This document shows positions 1-8,671 of a DNA stretch of 35,290 nucleotides, piece by piece. Both the position numbers and the translations under genes were made by a program. The notes under the pieces were generated by a model. It was given only the letters and a program-made list of their open reading frames with translations. It ran no database searches and was not told the origin of the DNA. This stretch comes from Clostridia bacterium (GTDB lineage: Bacteria > Bacillota > Clostridia > Oscillospirales > CAG-272). The stretch is taken from the NCBI GenBank assembly GCA_017461765.1, contig JAFTXO010000032.1:1-35290 (forward strand). The letters are read 5' to 3'. Position 1 is the stretch's first letter, and each line of letters begins with the position of its first letter.

Positions 1-2
1 CA

Positions 3-191
3 TCAAGAAAAGATGGGGGAAATTACAGAGAGGTATTCCATCCCATATCGCCCGAAGCAAGAACAGAACTCAACAAAAAAGTCCTCGATGCCTACGAGCA
101 AAAGCTCACCGAGGAACAGAGTCAGGAACAGGACGAAACGGAAACGCTTTCCGAGGACGAATCGCAAGCACCCGTCACGCCGACGATGTGA
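3..191 (+). CDS. spoVG: Septation protein SpoVG, C-terminal part (5' end outside window)
   Basis: Only the last 62 codons are present, in the frame starting at base 3 and ending with TGA at 189-191. The start of the fragment (RKDGGNYREVFHPISPEAR) matches the conserved SpoVG block R-x-D-G-x-(F/Y)-R-(D/E)-x-x-H-P-I, followed by the helix KKVLDAYEQKL. SpoVG is a small RNA/DNA-binding protein affecting septation and sporulation in Firmicutes. After the domain comes an acidic, Gln/Glu/Thr-rich tail of about 30 residues ending TPTM, longer than in Bacillus SpoVG. A terminator follows at 258-295. Family assignment is fairly sure; nothing can be said about the start or promoter. Confidence 0.8.
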   Translation, partial: SRKDGGNYREVFHPISPEARTELNKKVLDAYEQKLTEEQSQEQDETETLSEDESQAPVTPTM

Positions 192-196
192 GAACG

Positions 197-217
197 CGCG
201 TCAGTTCAACTCCAAAC
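197..217 (+). repeat. Dispersed 21-bp intergenic repeat, copy 1
   Basis: The 21 bases starting CGCGTCAGTTC and ending CTCCAAAC recur at 28146-28166 with one mismatch. Both copies are followed by an A-rich stretch and an intrinsic terminator. Function unknown. Confidence 0.6.
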
Positions 218-257
218 GAAAAAACGCAAAAATATCTTTTTTGTCCGCCTTTCACAG

Positions 258-298
258 AAATCGACAAGCCTCGTAAGAAGCTTGTCGATTTTACTTTT
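258..298 (+). terminator. Intrinsic terminator after spoVG
   Basis: A perfect 12-bp stem (AAATCGACAAGC at 258-269, complement at 280-291) is followed by TTTTACTTTTT. It also lies just past the 3' end of the minus-strand gene at 308. Its right arm and T-tract are nearly identical to those of the hairpin at 28000-28022. Confidence 0.85.
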
Positions 299-307
299 TC
301 AATCTTA

Positions 308-1570
308 TTATATAAATTGTTGTATCTCTTGTACGTCGACGTTTCTTGGAGAAATGTTTTTCTTACAAGCGAGTGCGGCGGCAACACCGCAAGCCTCACC
401 AACAGCCATACAAATAGGCATAACTCTGAAGTTTGAGTGAGCCATATGAGTCCCCGAAATGTTTCTGCCCGAGAGCAAAAGCCCATCGATCTTCTCGGGA
501 ATAATACATCCGTAAGGAATATCGTATCCGTTTTGCTGCTTGAATTCGTGCTGTAATCCCGTCTTGTCAAGACCTGATCCCGAAATGTTGTGTACATCAA
601 AGTTAAAATGACAGCCCTTGGCGATCGCATCATCAAAATGTCTTGCTTTGTAAATATCGTCCTCGGTAAGAGTATAAAGACCCTTAAAATGCCTTGTCTC
701 GCGAATACCGATAAGCGAAGCACCGCTGATTATGTAGCAGTTTTCGTATCCGGGAACGAACTCGCGTAAAAATCTCCAAATCGGGAGCATCTGCTTTCTG
801 CAAACTATCTCCGCTTTAGTAAGATCCTCAGCCTTTGTTCCGTCAACGTCTATAATATTCGTCATATTACAGGTAACAATGCCGGGTATGGTGCTGGCAT
901 AGAGTAAAACGTGTCCGCAAGGATGAGGCAGATGCTCTCTTGCAAGCGATTGAAGCTCACCCTTTTCGGTCTCTATTGTTGTTTCAAAGGACGGCGGAAA
1001 AACAGCGCGCTCCATATCAACACCGCCCACCTGAAACATAAGAGTTGCAGGCTGCATCTTATGGTCACTCTCACGGCCAAGTGTAAATTCCGCTCCCGCA
1101 TAATAAGCAACATCACCGTCCCCCGACGCATCAATAACTACCTTCGCAAAATAAGCACCGGTACCCGATTTGTTTTGAACAACAACGCCCTTTACCGCGT
1201 TACCGTTCATAATAGTATCGGTAACGAGAGTATACAGAAGAATATCAACTCCGGCTTCCTCAAGCATCTCATAATAAGTTATTTTAAGCATCTCGTGATG
1301 TATATTTACAGTGATCTCGTTTGGGGCAAAAACATTCTTTTCAGCCGCTCTTTTGTATACCTCACGTAAAAATTTACTGTCAGCAGTTCCCGTGAAATGA
1401 CTCATCATGCCAACCGTTGCAATACCGCCGACGCTACCGCAAGCATCGATGATAAGCGTTTTAGCTCCCATTCTTCCCGACATGGTAGCTGCCGCAATTC
1501 CCGCAGGGCCGCTGCCTACAACGATAACATCGTAATCGCCTTTTTTTATATTCTGATAATCTTTCATCAA
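308..1570 (-). CDS. FAD-dependent oxidoreductase (FAD_oxidored family)
   Basis: A 420-residue flavoprotein. An N-terminal Rossmann dinucleotide-binding motif (VIVVGSGPAGIAAA, about residues 15-28) is followed by an acidic D at the end of strand 2 and a GGIATVG stretch. A second FAD-contact region reads VVIDASGDGDVAYYAGAEF. The C-terminal block GLLLSGRNISGTHMAHSNFRVMP is typical of the FAD_oxidored (pfam12831) group of cytosolic oxidoreductases, whose substrates are mostly unknown. The start ATG at 1570 (a second ATG follows directly) has AAGAGG 7 nt upstream. It is a single gene with its own promoter (1604-1632), and the spoVG terminator region separates it from spoVG. Substrate cannot be assigned. 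Confidence 0.85.
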   Translation of the reverse strand: MMKDYQNIKKGDYDVIVVGSGPAGIAAATMSGRMGAKTLIIDACGSVGGIATVGMMSHFTGTADSKFLREVYKRAAEKNVFAPNEITVNIHHEMLKITYYEMLEEAGVDILLYTLVTDTIMNGNAVKGVVVQNKSGTGAYFAKVVIDASGDGDVAYYAGAEFTLGRESDHKMQPATLMFQVGGVDMERAVFPPSFETTIETEKGELQSLAREHLPHPCGHVLLYASTIPGIVTCNMTNIIDVDGTKAEDLTKAEIVCRKQMLPIWRFLREFVPGYENCYIISGASLIGIRETRHFKGLYTLTEDDIYKARHFDDAIAKGCHFNFDVHNISGSGLDKTGLQHEFKQQNGYDIPYGCIIPEKIDGLLLSGRNISGTHMAHSNFRVMPICMAVGEACGVAAALACKKNISPRNVDVQEIQQFI

Positions 1571-1603
1571 TTGACCTCTTAATATTAACAGTAATATAAA
1601 GTA

Positions 1604-1632
1604 ATTATATAATATAAATTAAGTAATTTCAA
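1604..1632 (-). promoter_or_regulatory. Sigma-A-type promoter of the FAD oxidoreductase
   Basis: On the minus strand, TTGAAA (1627-1632), a 17-nt spacer and TATAAT (1604-1609) lie about 35 bases upstream of the start codon. Confidence 0.65.
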
Positions 1633-1745
1633 TATATAAAAATAATTTTACGCAAAATCACTTATTAACACTGATTTATAAATAATATAATGAATGTATA
1701 TTATAAAAAATCTCAAAAAAATTACAATTTATTGCGTAATTTTTA

Positions 1746-1774
1746 TTGACAAGAAAAAACGACTGTGATAAAAT
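1746..1774 (+). promoter_or_regulatory. Sigma-A promoter of gdhA
   Basis: TTGACA (1746-1751), a 17-nt spacer and TAAAAT (1769-1774) with an extended TGA just before the -10. The predicted leader is about 85 nt and can fold into two competing stems: AAACATTG 1817-1824 with CAATGTTT 1842-1849, or GAGAA 1814-1818 with TTCTC 1838-1842. Both lie directly before the Shine-Dalgarno sequence. Confidence 0.8.
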
Positions 1775-1864
1775 GATTTAGTAAGTTGAAAACTTGCAAA
1801 ATCATTATTTTAAGAGAAACATTGCTTTAAACTTTGCTTCTCAATGTTTAAGGAGGAAACTATA

Positions 1865-3217
1865 ATGAGTTTCAAAAATCAATACCTTAACGAGCTCATG
1901 GAAAGAGTTGTTAAGAGAAATGCGAATGAACCCGAATTTCACCAGACCGTAAAAGAGGTTTTGGAATCTATCGAGCCTGTTGTAGAAGCACATCCCGAAT
2001 ACATAAAGAGCGGTGTTCTCGAAAGAATGGTAGAGCCTGAAAGAATTATAAAATTCAGAGTTCCGTGGGTAGATGACAACGGAAATGTACAGGTAAACAG
2101 AGGCTTTAGAATTCAGTTTAACAGCGCAATCGGTCCTTATAAGGGCGGACTTCGCTTCCATCCTTCGGTATATGAAGGAATTATCAAATTCCTCGGCTTT
2201 GAGCAAACATTCAAGAACAGCCTTACATCACTCCCTATGGGCGGCGGTAAGGGTGGATCTGACTTTGATCCTCAAGGCAAGAGCGATGCAGAGGTTATGC
2301 GCTTCTGCCAGAGCTTTATGACAGAGCTTTCAAGACATATCGGAGCAGATCTTGACGTTCCCGCCGGAGATATCGGCGTTGGCGCAAGAGAGATCGGCTA
2401 TTTGTTCGGTCAGTATAAGAGACTCCGCAACGAGTTTACAGGCGTTTTGACAGGTAAGGGCATTCCTTACGGTGGCTCTCTCATTCGTCCTGAGGCAACA
2501 GGCTACGGTGCAGTTTACTACACAGTAGAAATGCTCAATTATTTCAAGGACAGCGTCAAGGGCAAGACTTTTGCCATCTCCGGCTTCGGTAATGTTGCTT
2601 GGGGTACTGTAAAGAAGGTAAACGAGCTTGGCGGTAAGGTTGTAACCATCTCGGGTCCTGACGGATATATTTATGATAAAGACGGTATCAGCACCGAGGA
2701 AAAGGTTAATTACTTGCTCGAAATGCGTGCTTCCTGCCGTAACAGAGTTCAGGATTACGCAGATAAATTCGGCGTTGAATTCCATGCAGGCGAAAAGCCT
2801 TGGGGCGTAAAGGCTGATATCCTTATGCCTTGTGCTACTCAGAATGAGGTTGGAATGAAGGAAGCTGAAATGATCGTTGCAAACGGTGTAAAATACTATG
2901 TTGAGGTTTCCAATATGCCTACAACAAACGAGGCTATCGCTTATCTCAAGGCAAACGGCGTTATCGTTGCACCCTCAAAAGCAGTTAATGCAGGCGGCGT
3001 TGCTGTATCCGGTCTTGAAATGTCACAAAACTCTATGCGTTACAGCTGGACAGCAGAAGAGGTTGACGAAAAGCTCAAGGGCATCATGAAGAATATCTTT
3101 AATAACTCCATCAAGGCAGCTAACCAATACGGACTTGGTGACGACCTTGTTGCAGGTGCTAACATTGCAGGCTTTATTAAGGTCGCAGATGCAATGCTCG
3201 CTCAGGGTGTGGTTTAA
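1865..3217 (+). CDS. gdhA: Glutamate dehydrogenase (hexameric, probably NADP-dependent)
   Basis: A 450-residue enzyme that interconverts glutamate and 2-oxoglutarate with ammonia, the usual length for the class. It carries the family signature LPMGGGKGGSDFDP with the catalytic Lys, then the substrate-domain stretch DVPAGDIGVGAREIGYLFGQ with the catalytic Asp, and a C-terminal Rossmann fold (ISGFGNVAWGTV). The start chosen is ATG 1865 with AAGGAGG 8 nt upstream. An in-frame ATG 21 bases earlier overlaps the Shine-Dalgarno sequence and has none of its own. Monocistronic: promoter at 1746, terminator at 3230. In an anaerobe this gene could assimilate ammonia or start glutamate fermentation; the sequence does not decide. 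Confidence 0.97.
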   Translation: MSFKNQYLNELMERVVKRNANEPEFHQTVKEVLESIEPVVEAHPEYIKSGVLERMVEPERIIKFRVPWVDDNGNVQVNRGFRIQFNSAIGPYKGGLRFHPSVYEGIIKFLGFEQTFKNSLTSLPMGGGKGGSDFDPQGKSDAEVMRFCQSFMTELSRHIGADLDVPAGDIGVGAREIGYLFGQYKRLRNEFTGVLTGKGIPYGGSLIRPEATGYGAVYYTVEMLNYFKDSVKGKTFAISGFGNVAWGTVKKVNELGGKVVTISGPDGYIYDKDGISTEEKVNYLLEMRASCRNRVQDYADKFGVEFHAGEKPWGVKADILMPCATQNEVGMKEAEMIVANGVKYYVEVSNMPTTNEAIAYLKANGVIVAPSKAVNAGGVAVSGLEMSQNSMRYSWTAEEVDEKLKGIMKNIFNNSIKAANQYGLGDDLVAGANIAGFIKVADAMLAQGVV

Positions 3218-3229
3218 TATTTATAAAGT

Positions 3230-3256
3230 AAAAGGTCGGATATTCCGACCTTTTTG
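3230..3256 (+). terminator. Intrinsic terminator of gdhA
   Basis: The stem AAAGGTCGGA / TCCGACCTTT with a TAT loop is followed by TTTT, 13 bases after the stop codon. Confidence 0.9.
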
Positions 3257-3567
3257 CTTTGCTATATTGAAACGATTTTGTCAACAAAAAATATTTCCCG
3301 GAAAATATAAAAATTCCGTGATTAAAATTACAGAAGCTGAAAATGTTGACTATAACACCAAAAAAGACACGTTTTATGCAGAAAAAGTCCTGAAAAATCG
3401 CCAAAATTCGATAATATATGAACATATGTACATTTGAATATTTATAAAATAATTAAATTTTGTCGAAAAATTACCAAAGTTCTCACAAAAAAGAAGTTCT
3501 TGCGATTTTTCAAAAGCTTCATTTTTAAGAAGAAAATAAAAAAATTTTAATTTTTATAAAAATCTTC

Positions 3568-3596
3568 TTTACAAACGCGCGTTTTTTTGGTATATT
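3568..3596 (+). promoter_or_regulatory. Sigma-A promoter of the F420-ligase-like gene
   Basis: TTTACA (3568-3573), a 17-nt spacer and TATATT (3591-3596), about 60 bases before the start codon. Confidence 0.75.
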
Positions 3597-3655
3597 ATTA
3601 TATGTGATAAATTTTAGTAGTTACCCAACTGAAAAATGGGATAAAGGAGAACATT

Positions 3656-4849
3656 ATGAGTCGTATGATTGGTACAGTATCTCGTGGCTTGCGCGCTCCG
3701 ATTATTCGTCAAGGTGACAATCTTGTAAAAATTGTTACCGATACCGTTCTTGAAGCATCGGCAGACGGAGGATTTGAAATTAAAGACCGTGACATAGTTG
3801 CAATGACCGAATCTATCGTTGCAAGAGCACAGGGAAACTATGCGTCGGTTGATGATATAGCGGCAGATGTGAAAGCAAAATTCGGCGGTGAGACCGTTGG
3901 CGTTATTTTCCCTATACTTAGCCGTAACCGTTTTGCTATTTGCCTTCGCGGAATAGCAAAGGGTGCAAAAAAGGTAATTCTTATGCTTTCTTATCCTTCT
4001 GACGAGGTAGGAAATCATCTTGTGAGCCTTGATGCACTTGACGAAAAGGGCATTGATCCTTATAAGGATGTTTTGACACAGGAAAAATACAGAGAGCTTT
4101 TCGGATATGAGAAGCATAGATTTACAGGCGTTGACTACGTTGAGTATTATGAGCAGCTTATTCGTGAATCGGGCGCAGATGCCGAAATAATTTTTGCAAA
4201 CGATGCACGCGCAATTCTTCCTTACACGAAAAATGTGCTTTGCTGCGATATCCATACTCGCTTCCGCACAAAGCGTATTCTCAAAGCGAATGGCGGAGAA
4301 AATGTTTACGGACTTGACGAAATACTCAATGCAAGCGTAAACGGTAGCGGATACAATGAAAAATACGGACTTCTCGGTTCAAACAAAGCAACTGAGGATC
4401 AAGTAAAGCTCTTCCCCCGCGACTGTCAGAGTCTTGTTGAAGCAATTCAGGCAGAGCTTGTTAAAAAGACGGGCAAAAAGGTAGAGGTAATGGTATACGG
4501 CGACGGAGCATTCAAGGATCCTATCGGAAAGATTTGGGAACTTGCTGATCCCGTTGTTTCGCCTGCATATACATCAGGACTTGAAGGAACACCGAACGAG
4601 CTCAAGCTTAAGTACTTGGCAGATAACGATTTTGCTGATCTTTCGGGTGATGCTCTTAAGGAAGCGATCAACCAAAAGATCATCGAAAAAGAAAAAAATC
4701 TTGTAGGTAATATGGCATCTGAGGGAACGACACCAAGACAGCTTACAGACCTTATCGGATCTCTTTGCGATCTTACATCCGGCTCCGGAGATAAGGGAAC
4801 ACCTGTTATTTACATCCAAGGTTATTTTGACAACTACACAACAGAATAA
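3656..4849 (+). CDS. Coenzyme F420-0:L-glutamate ligase family protein
   Basis: A 397-residue protein resembling the CofE/F420_ligase family (pfam01996). The N-terminal half carries an [15 protein letters not shown] block, then [21 protein letters not shown] and a [25 protein letters not shown] stretch. Archaeal and actinobacterial CofE adds glutamate to the F420 precursor. Many Clostridia carry this longer homologue without an evident F420 pathway, so the substrate here is open. AAAGGAG lies 9 nt before ATG 3656. It stands alone, with promoter 3568 and terminator 4856. Family assignment fairly sure; enzymatic role unknown. Confidence 0.75.
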   Translation: MSRMIGTVSRGLRAPIIRQGDNLVKIVTDTVLEASADGGFEIKDRDIVAMTESIVARAQGNYASVDDIAADVKAKFGGETVGVIFPILSRNRFAICLRGIAKGAKKVILMLSYPSDEVGNHLVSLDALDEKGIDPYKDVLTQEKYRELFGYEKHRFTGVDYVEYYEQLIRESGADAEIIFANDARAILPYTKNVLCCDIHTRFRTKRILKANGGENVYGLDEILNASVNGSGYNEKYGLLGSNKATEDQVKLFPRDCQSLVEAIQAELVKKTGKKVEVMVYGDGAFKDPIGKIWELADPVVSPAYTSGLEGTPNELKLKYLADNDFADLSGDALKEAINQKIIEKEKNLVGNMASEGTTPRQLTDLIGSLCDLTSGSGDKGTPVIYIQGYFDNYTTE

Positions 4850-4855
4850 AAGTTA

Positions 4856-4882
4856 ACGGACGTTTCAAAACGTCCGTTTTTT
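4856..4882 (+). terminator. Intrinsic terminator of the F420-ligase-like gene
   Basis: A 10-bp perfect stem ACGGACGTTT / AAACGTCCGT with a 2-nt CA spacer is followed by six T. Confidence 0.9.
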
Positions 4883-4890
4883 AAATCCCC

Positions 4891-4919
4891 TTGCTTTTTA
4901 TGATTATAAATGATATACT
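4891..4919 (+). promoter_or_regulatory. Sigma-A promoter of the deacetylase lipoprotein
   Basis: TTGCTT (4891-4896), a 17-nt spacer and TATACT (4914-4919). Confidence 0.65.
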
Positions 4920-4949
4920 AAATATAGTATTAAATTTATAGGAGCTATT

Positions 4950-6551
4950 ATGAAAAGAATAATTTCCGTAGTTTTGCTGATAATGCTTTTAATTTCACTT
5001 TCATCATGCAAATTTGAAGCTATAAGCCGTATGTTTGGCATCAATCCACCGGATGAAAGCTCTCAAGGCGAAAGTTCAAGCAACGAAACCTCAACTGACG
5101 AAGAAGCACCTTATGAAACGATAGAAGAATCATCCTTAGAGGAAAGCTCCGATACCGAAGAGACGAGCACGGTGGAGAATACGACTACAGAAGAAACAAG
5201 CACCGAGGAAGAAAGCTCAAGCGAAGAACAGATTTCCGACGGAACAGACAAAACCGAATATATACCCAAGGAGAATGAGGACGGTACGAAATATCTTTAC
5301 AGAAATGTAGAGCTTTTAAAGCCCGTCTTCACCCCGTATTACCATAATTATTCGTCGGCAGTGTCTTTGACCTTTGACGATGGATATAGCACAGAAACAG
5401 GTTATAACGTCTCCAAGGTGTTCAATAAATACGGATTTAAGGGAACTGTGATGATGAGCGCTTGCTTTATAGACGGCGACGAATACGTTATAGAGCAGTG
5501 GCAAGATGTCCTCTCGTATGGATATCTCGATGTGGGCGCTCACGGTTGGGATCATCTTGATCCCCGATTGATAACCGATACGGAAATTTTTGAAAAAGAG
5601 ACACTTGAAGCCGTAAATTTCTTGAAGCAGACATTTAAAAATCAAAGAGTTCTTACATTTGCAACACCGTATGCAATGATAAGCAATCAATATGAAGATT
5701 ATCTTCGTAAATGCTCAATATCAAACCGACTTGAATCAGGTGGGTCTACAAATACATTGTTTGGAGAAAACGTAAATCTTTACAGAGTAAATTCGGTATC
5801 GTTTAATAAAGGAGTAACATCCTCGGCAGTAATAACCAATATAAGCAATAGCGCGTCGCAGGGAAAATGGACAACCGTGCTTATGCACTCTGTACTTGAT
5901 GTTCCTCAATATTCAACAGATGTTTCATTAGAAGAATTCCAGACCCTGTGTGAGTTTTTGTCACTTCGTAATGATATATGGGTAGCCTCCTTTGAGGAAG
6001 CGTCAATATATGCTATGCAGCTTGCAAATGCCAAAATGAACTACACATCCTGCGATAAAAGCTCGATAAGCTTTAATATAACCTGCGATCTTGACAAGAG
6101 TATCTACAATATACCCATGTCCGCAAAAATATACCTTCCCAAATTCACAGATACCGTATATTCCGAGCTTAACGGAGTAAAAACGAGCTACGTTATACAA
6201 AAGGATGCAGAGGGCAGATTTATAACAGTTCTCGATATTCCCGTAAACGGGGAAGAGGTGGTTATATATCTTGGCGGAAACTCGTGGTGCGATAACGGTT
6301 GCGAGGAGCATCATTATATAAATATCGAAACCGCCACCGCGACCTGTACAGAGCCGGGATATACCCTTCGCGAATGTGAATATTGCCAAAACCAATATAA
6401 ATATCGCTACACGCTTATAAAGGGACATACTCTTGACGGAGAAGAAAAAACAGTAAAAGAGCCAACGGAGTATACCGTAGGCTCAAAAACAGTGCAGTGC
6501 AGTGTCTGCAAAGAGGAAATAATAAAAGAGCTCCGTTACAGCGGAGAATAA
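4950..6551 (+). CDS. Polysaccharide deacetylase (NodB-type) lipoprotein
   Basis: A 533-residue exported lipoprotein. The signal peptide ends in lipobox LSSC with the lipidated Cys at residue 20. A Ser/Thr/Glu-rich linker (about 35-100) spans the cell wall. The NodB domain starts near residue 135: SLTFDDGYS places the catalytic and metal Asp pair at D143/D144, and AHGWDH gives the H198-x3-H202 metal site. This family (carbohydrate esterase 4) removes N-acetyl groups from peptidoglycan or other polysaccharides outside the cell. The C-terminal 80 residues hold CxxC knuckles (CEYC, CSVC) as seen in clostridial surface proteins. Ribosome binding site AGGAG lies before ATG 4950. It has its own promoter, and the terminator overlaps the stop codon. 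Confidence 0.88.
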   Translation: MKRIISVVLLIMLLISLSSCKFEAISRMFGINPPDESSQGESSSNETSTDEEAPYETIEESSLEESSDTEETSTVENTTTEETSTEEESSSEEQISDGTDKTEYIPKENEDGTKYLYRNVELLKPVFTPYYHNYSSAVSLTFDDGYSTETGYNVSKVFNKYGFKGTVMMSACFIDGDEYVIEQWQDVLSYGYLDVGAHGWDHLDPRLITDTEIFEKETLEAVNFLKQTFKNQRVLTFATPYAMISNQYEDYLRKCSISNRLESGGSTNTLFGENVNLYRVNSVSFNKGVTSSAVITNISNSASQGKWTTVLMHSVLDVPQYSTDVSLEEFQTLCEFLSLRNDIWVASFEEASIYAMQLANAKMNYTSCDKSSISFNITCDLDKSIYNIPMSAKIYLPKFTDTVYSELNGVKTSYVIQKDAEGRFITVLDIPVNGEEVVIYLGGNSWCDNGCEEHHYINIETATATCTEPGYTLRECEYCQNQYKYRYTLIKGHTLDGEEKTVKEPTEYTVGSKTVQCSVCKEEIIKELRYSGE

Positions 6552-6576
6552 AAAAGGCGGATTTTCCGCCTTTTTG
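6551..6576. terminator. Bidirectional terminator between convergent genes
   Basis: AAAAAGGCGGA / TCCGCCTTTTT with a 3-nt loop. The A-tract on the 5' side and T-tract on the 3' side let it serve both the deacetylase (+) and the gene ending at 6608 (-). Confidence 0.88.
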
Positions 6577-6607
6577 ATTTATCCCCGGAGAAGTGTCTGT
6601 AAAAGCG

Positions 6608-7468
6608 TCAATTCCAAAGCTTATCGGGATCAAAGCCAAACACCTGAACGATATCGAGATATTGAGAATGAACGATGTTTTTCGGCGAAACGACAAATCC
6701 GCCGTTTGAGTCGATATCATATCCGAATTGCATAAAAGCATACCAGATGATATGAGCGCACTGAGTTAGCGGAATTTCAGTATCGTACTTTCGTGTAAGA
6801 ACTCCGACAGTGGGATCGTACGGAATATCGATGAGATTTTCTTTCGCATATTCAACCACTTGGTCGAGCGTTTCCTTGTCTATATTGGGTCTTAAAACTA
6901 TGTAATCGGGACGGTTTCTTAAATATACTGCGTAATTTGTCGTGCTGTTCCTTCCTATTCCGACGGCTTCAAGCACGCGTCCGTTTTCGGCATCTATAAC
7001 AAAAGCACAGTGACCGACATCCCAGCAGGAAAATACGGTTGATGAGGATATTATAATATCGCCGTTCTGAAGCTCCACCATTTTACCGCTCGGTGATTCA
7101 CCGTCAATAGACATATAATCGCAAAACGGAGCAAAATAATCGTGCTCTATGCCGTAAGATGTAAAATACGATTTTTGAAATTCAAGCACACCGTCAACAC
7201 CGTTGTTCTTAAGAACCGAATTTATACCTATCTGAGTGAGTCCGGTCTGATAATAAAGCGTATCGTAATCATCCTCATTCAGCTCATCCTTTTGTAAAAT
7301 GGCACGCATTTCAGCCTCGCCAAGCATAGCGCTTGCATCAGGCGTGTATCTTTCATATTCGTTAAGCTCAAAGCCTATCTTGAAAAATGATAAAACCAAA
7401 ACAGCTAAGATAATAACAGCAATGACAGTTATAAAAAACGCCCTTTTTATGATTTTTTTGATCTTCAT
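6608..7468 (-). CDS. Membrane-anchored permuted NlpC/P60-like (YiiX/C92-type) protein
   Basis: 286 residues. One N-terminal membrane segment (about residues 9-30, IVAVIILAVLVLSFF-like) leaves the rest outside the cell. The domain from about residue 120 shows the order of permuted papain-fold hydrolases: LQNGDIIIS, then GHCAFVID with the putative catalytic His, VLEAVGIG, and near the C-terminus TQCAHIIWYAF with the putative nucleophile Cys. Such proteins hydrolyse cell-wall peptides or lipid amides; the substrate here is not known. The start ATG at 7468 has GAGG 10 nt upstream. Promoter at 7500-7528 (-). Assignment is from motif order only. Confidence 0.65.
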   Translation of the reverse strand: MKIKKIIKRAFFITVIAVIILAVLVLSFFKIGFELNEYERYTPDASAMLGEAEMRAILQKDELNEDDYDTLYYQTGLTQIGINSVLKNNGVDGVLEFQKSYFTSYGIEHDYFAPFCDYMSIDGESPSGKMVELQNGDIIISSSTVFSCWDVGHCAFVIDAENGRVLEAVGIGRNSTTNYAVYLRNRPDYIVLRPNIDKETLDQVVEYAKENLIDIPYDPTVGVLTRKYDTEIPLTQCAHIIWYAFMQFGYDIDSNGGFVVSPKNIVHSQYLDIVQVFGFDPDKLWN

Positions 7469-7499
7469 TTCGTTTCCTCGGTAAAAAATCTATAAATTA

Positions 7500-7528
7500 A
7501 TTTTATCATTAAAGTAATAATAAGTCAA
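7500..7528 (-). promoter_or_regulatory. Sigma-A promoter of the NlpC/P60-like gene
   Basis: On the minus strand, TTGACT (7523-7528), 17 nt, TAAAAT (7500-7505), with TGA directly before the -10. Confidence 0.75.
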
Positions 7529-7556
7529 GTAAGTGCAATAAATAAAATTTTTCTTC

Positions 7557-7585
7557 TTGCAAAAAACCAATATATATGTTAAAAT
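7557..7585 (+). promoter_or_regulatory. Sigma-A promoter of the 7618-11988 gene group
   Basis: TTGCAA (7557-7562), 17 nt, TAAAAT (7580-7585) with extended TGT. It is divergent from the promoter at 7500-7528. Confidence 0.7.
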
Positions 7586-7617
7586 AGCAGTGTATAGAAA
7601 TTTGAAGAGGATTGGTT

Positions 7618-8670
7618 ATGATACAGGCTGAAAGCAGATTTTTTATATTCGGTATGGGTCACCGTGAAAAATACGTATATAAAGACTCAAAACTTATAAA
7701 TGTAAAGACAAATAAAGCGGTATTTTCTTGGAATATCGAAAAAGAAGAATTTCTTTACGGTAAATACACCGTTATATTACATACAAAGCAAGGCACTACC
7801 GTAACGATTACGGAAAACGAGGATGGAGTGTATGTAAAGCAAGAAAAAAACGGCGATCGTATTGAGCAAATATGCTTGACTGAGCAAAAAATATCACTCC
7901 CCGACTTTGAGGAATATAAGTATCCCGAGCAGCTGAGAATTTTGCATCACGAGATACTGATAAGCTTTCTTGATAAAGCTCCCGTTCCAAATTTTTATGT
8001 ATATAATAAGCCGTGGTATCGCGACGGAGCAATGATGGCGCTTGTGCTTGAGCAAACGGGAAATATCGGGCTTTTGAAGGATTGGGCGCTTTCGGTAACG
8101 GAGCTTTACGATAAAAACAATTCCGGTAATTGCGAGCCCGATAATCTCGGACAGCTCGCTTACATCCTTTCATTTTTCGTTGATAAAAAATATCCTCTCG
8201 TAAACGAAATACTGAAGGAAGCCAAAAGAATAATGAAAGACGGGGCTCTGGCAGGAAAGACGGATTACGGAGATCACGAGGTATATTCGACCCTGTGGCT
8301 GAAATTCGGACTTGAAAAGCTCGGTGTCGATACCGATTTTATAAAGATACCAAAACGCTTTGATTCATACGCGTATATGTTTTGGATGGATAGAAGCGAG
8401 GTTGATACCGTAACTCCGTACGATAATGAATATAATGAGTGGTATCCGTATCTTTGGTGGGCTGTAAAGCACTTTAAAAATGAACCGATTGACGAAAAAT
8501 ATTTCGAAATCAAATATCCGATGAGCTGGGAAATACGCGCTTCGGAGGCAAAATATGAAAGCATAGCTCCTCTCAGCACGGAGTATGCAAAAAACAAATG
8601 CGGCGCACCTCATTCGTGGCACGCATCAGAAATGTTCATGTACCTCATTGAGATAAGAAAAGGAGAATAA
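7618..8670 (+). CDS. Putative (alpha/alpha)6-barrel glycosidase-like protein
   Basis: A 350-residue cytoplasmic protein with no signal peptide. The N-terminal 90 residues look beta-rich. From about residue 100 the sequence is helical, and the stretch NKPWYRDGAMMALVLEQTG resembles the substrate-facing RDG region of six-hairpin glycosidases. Aromatic motifs (NEWYPYLWWAVKHF, APHSWHASEMFMYL) fit a sugar-binding cleft. I infer the fold from these patterns only and cannot name a family or substrate. ATG 7618 is preferred over TTG 7612 because GAAGAGG lies 7 nt before it. The next gene starts one base after its stop codon, so the two are translationally linked. Confidence 0.55.
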   Translation: MIQAESRFFIFGMGHREKYVYKDSKLINVKTNKAVFSWNIEKEEFLYGKYTVILHTKQGTTVTITENEDGVYVKQEKNGDRIEQICLTEQKISLPDFEEYKYPEQLRILHHEILISFLDKAPVPNFYVYNKPWYRDGAMMALVLEQTGNIGLLKDWALSVTELYDKNNSGNCEPDNLGQLAYILSFFVDKKYPLVNEILKEAKRIMKDGALAGKTDYGDHEVYSTLWLKFGLEKLGVDTDFIKIPKRFDSYAYMFWMDRSEVDTVTPYDNEYNEWYPYLWWAVKHFKNEPIDEKYFEIKYPMSWEIRASEAKYESIAPLSTEYAKNKCGAPHSWHASEMFMYLIEIRKGE

Positions 8671-8671
8671 A

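Larger units (their letters stand above)
3218..3655. other. 438-bp intergenic region between gdhA and the F420-ligase-like gene
   Basis: It holds the gdhA terminator (3230-3256), about 310 bases of AT-rich sequence in which I see no convincing gene, and the next gene's promoter (3568-3596). The short open frames here lack ribosome binding sites and look random. Confidence 0.6.

Noticed and set aside
175..723. Minus-strand frame overlapping the spoVG end and the FAD oxidoreductase
   Set aside because: It runs through a terminator hairpin and in a shadow frame of a clear gene.
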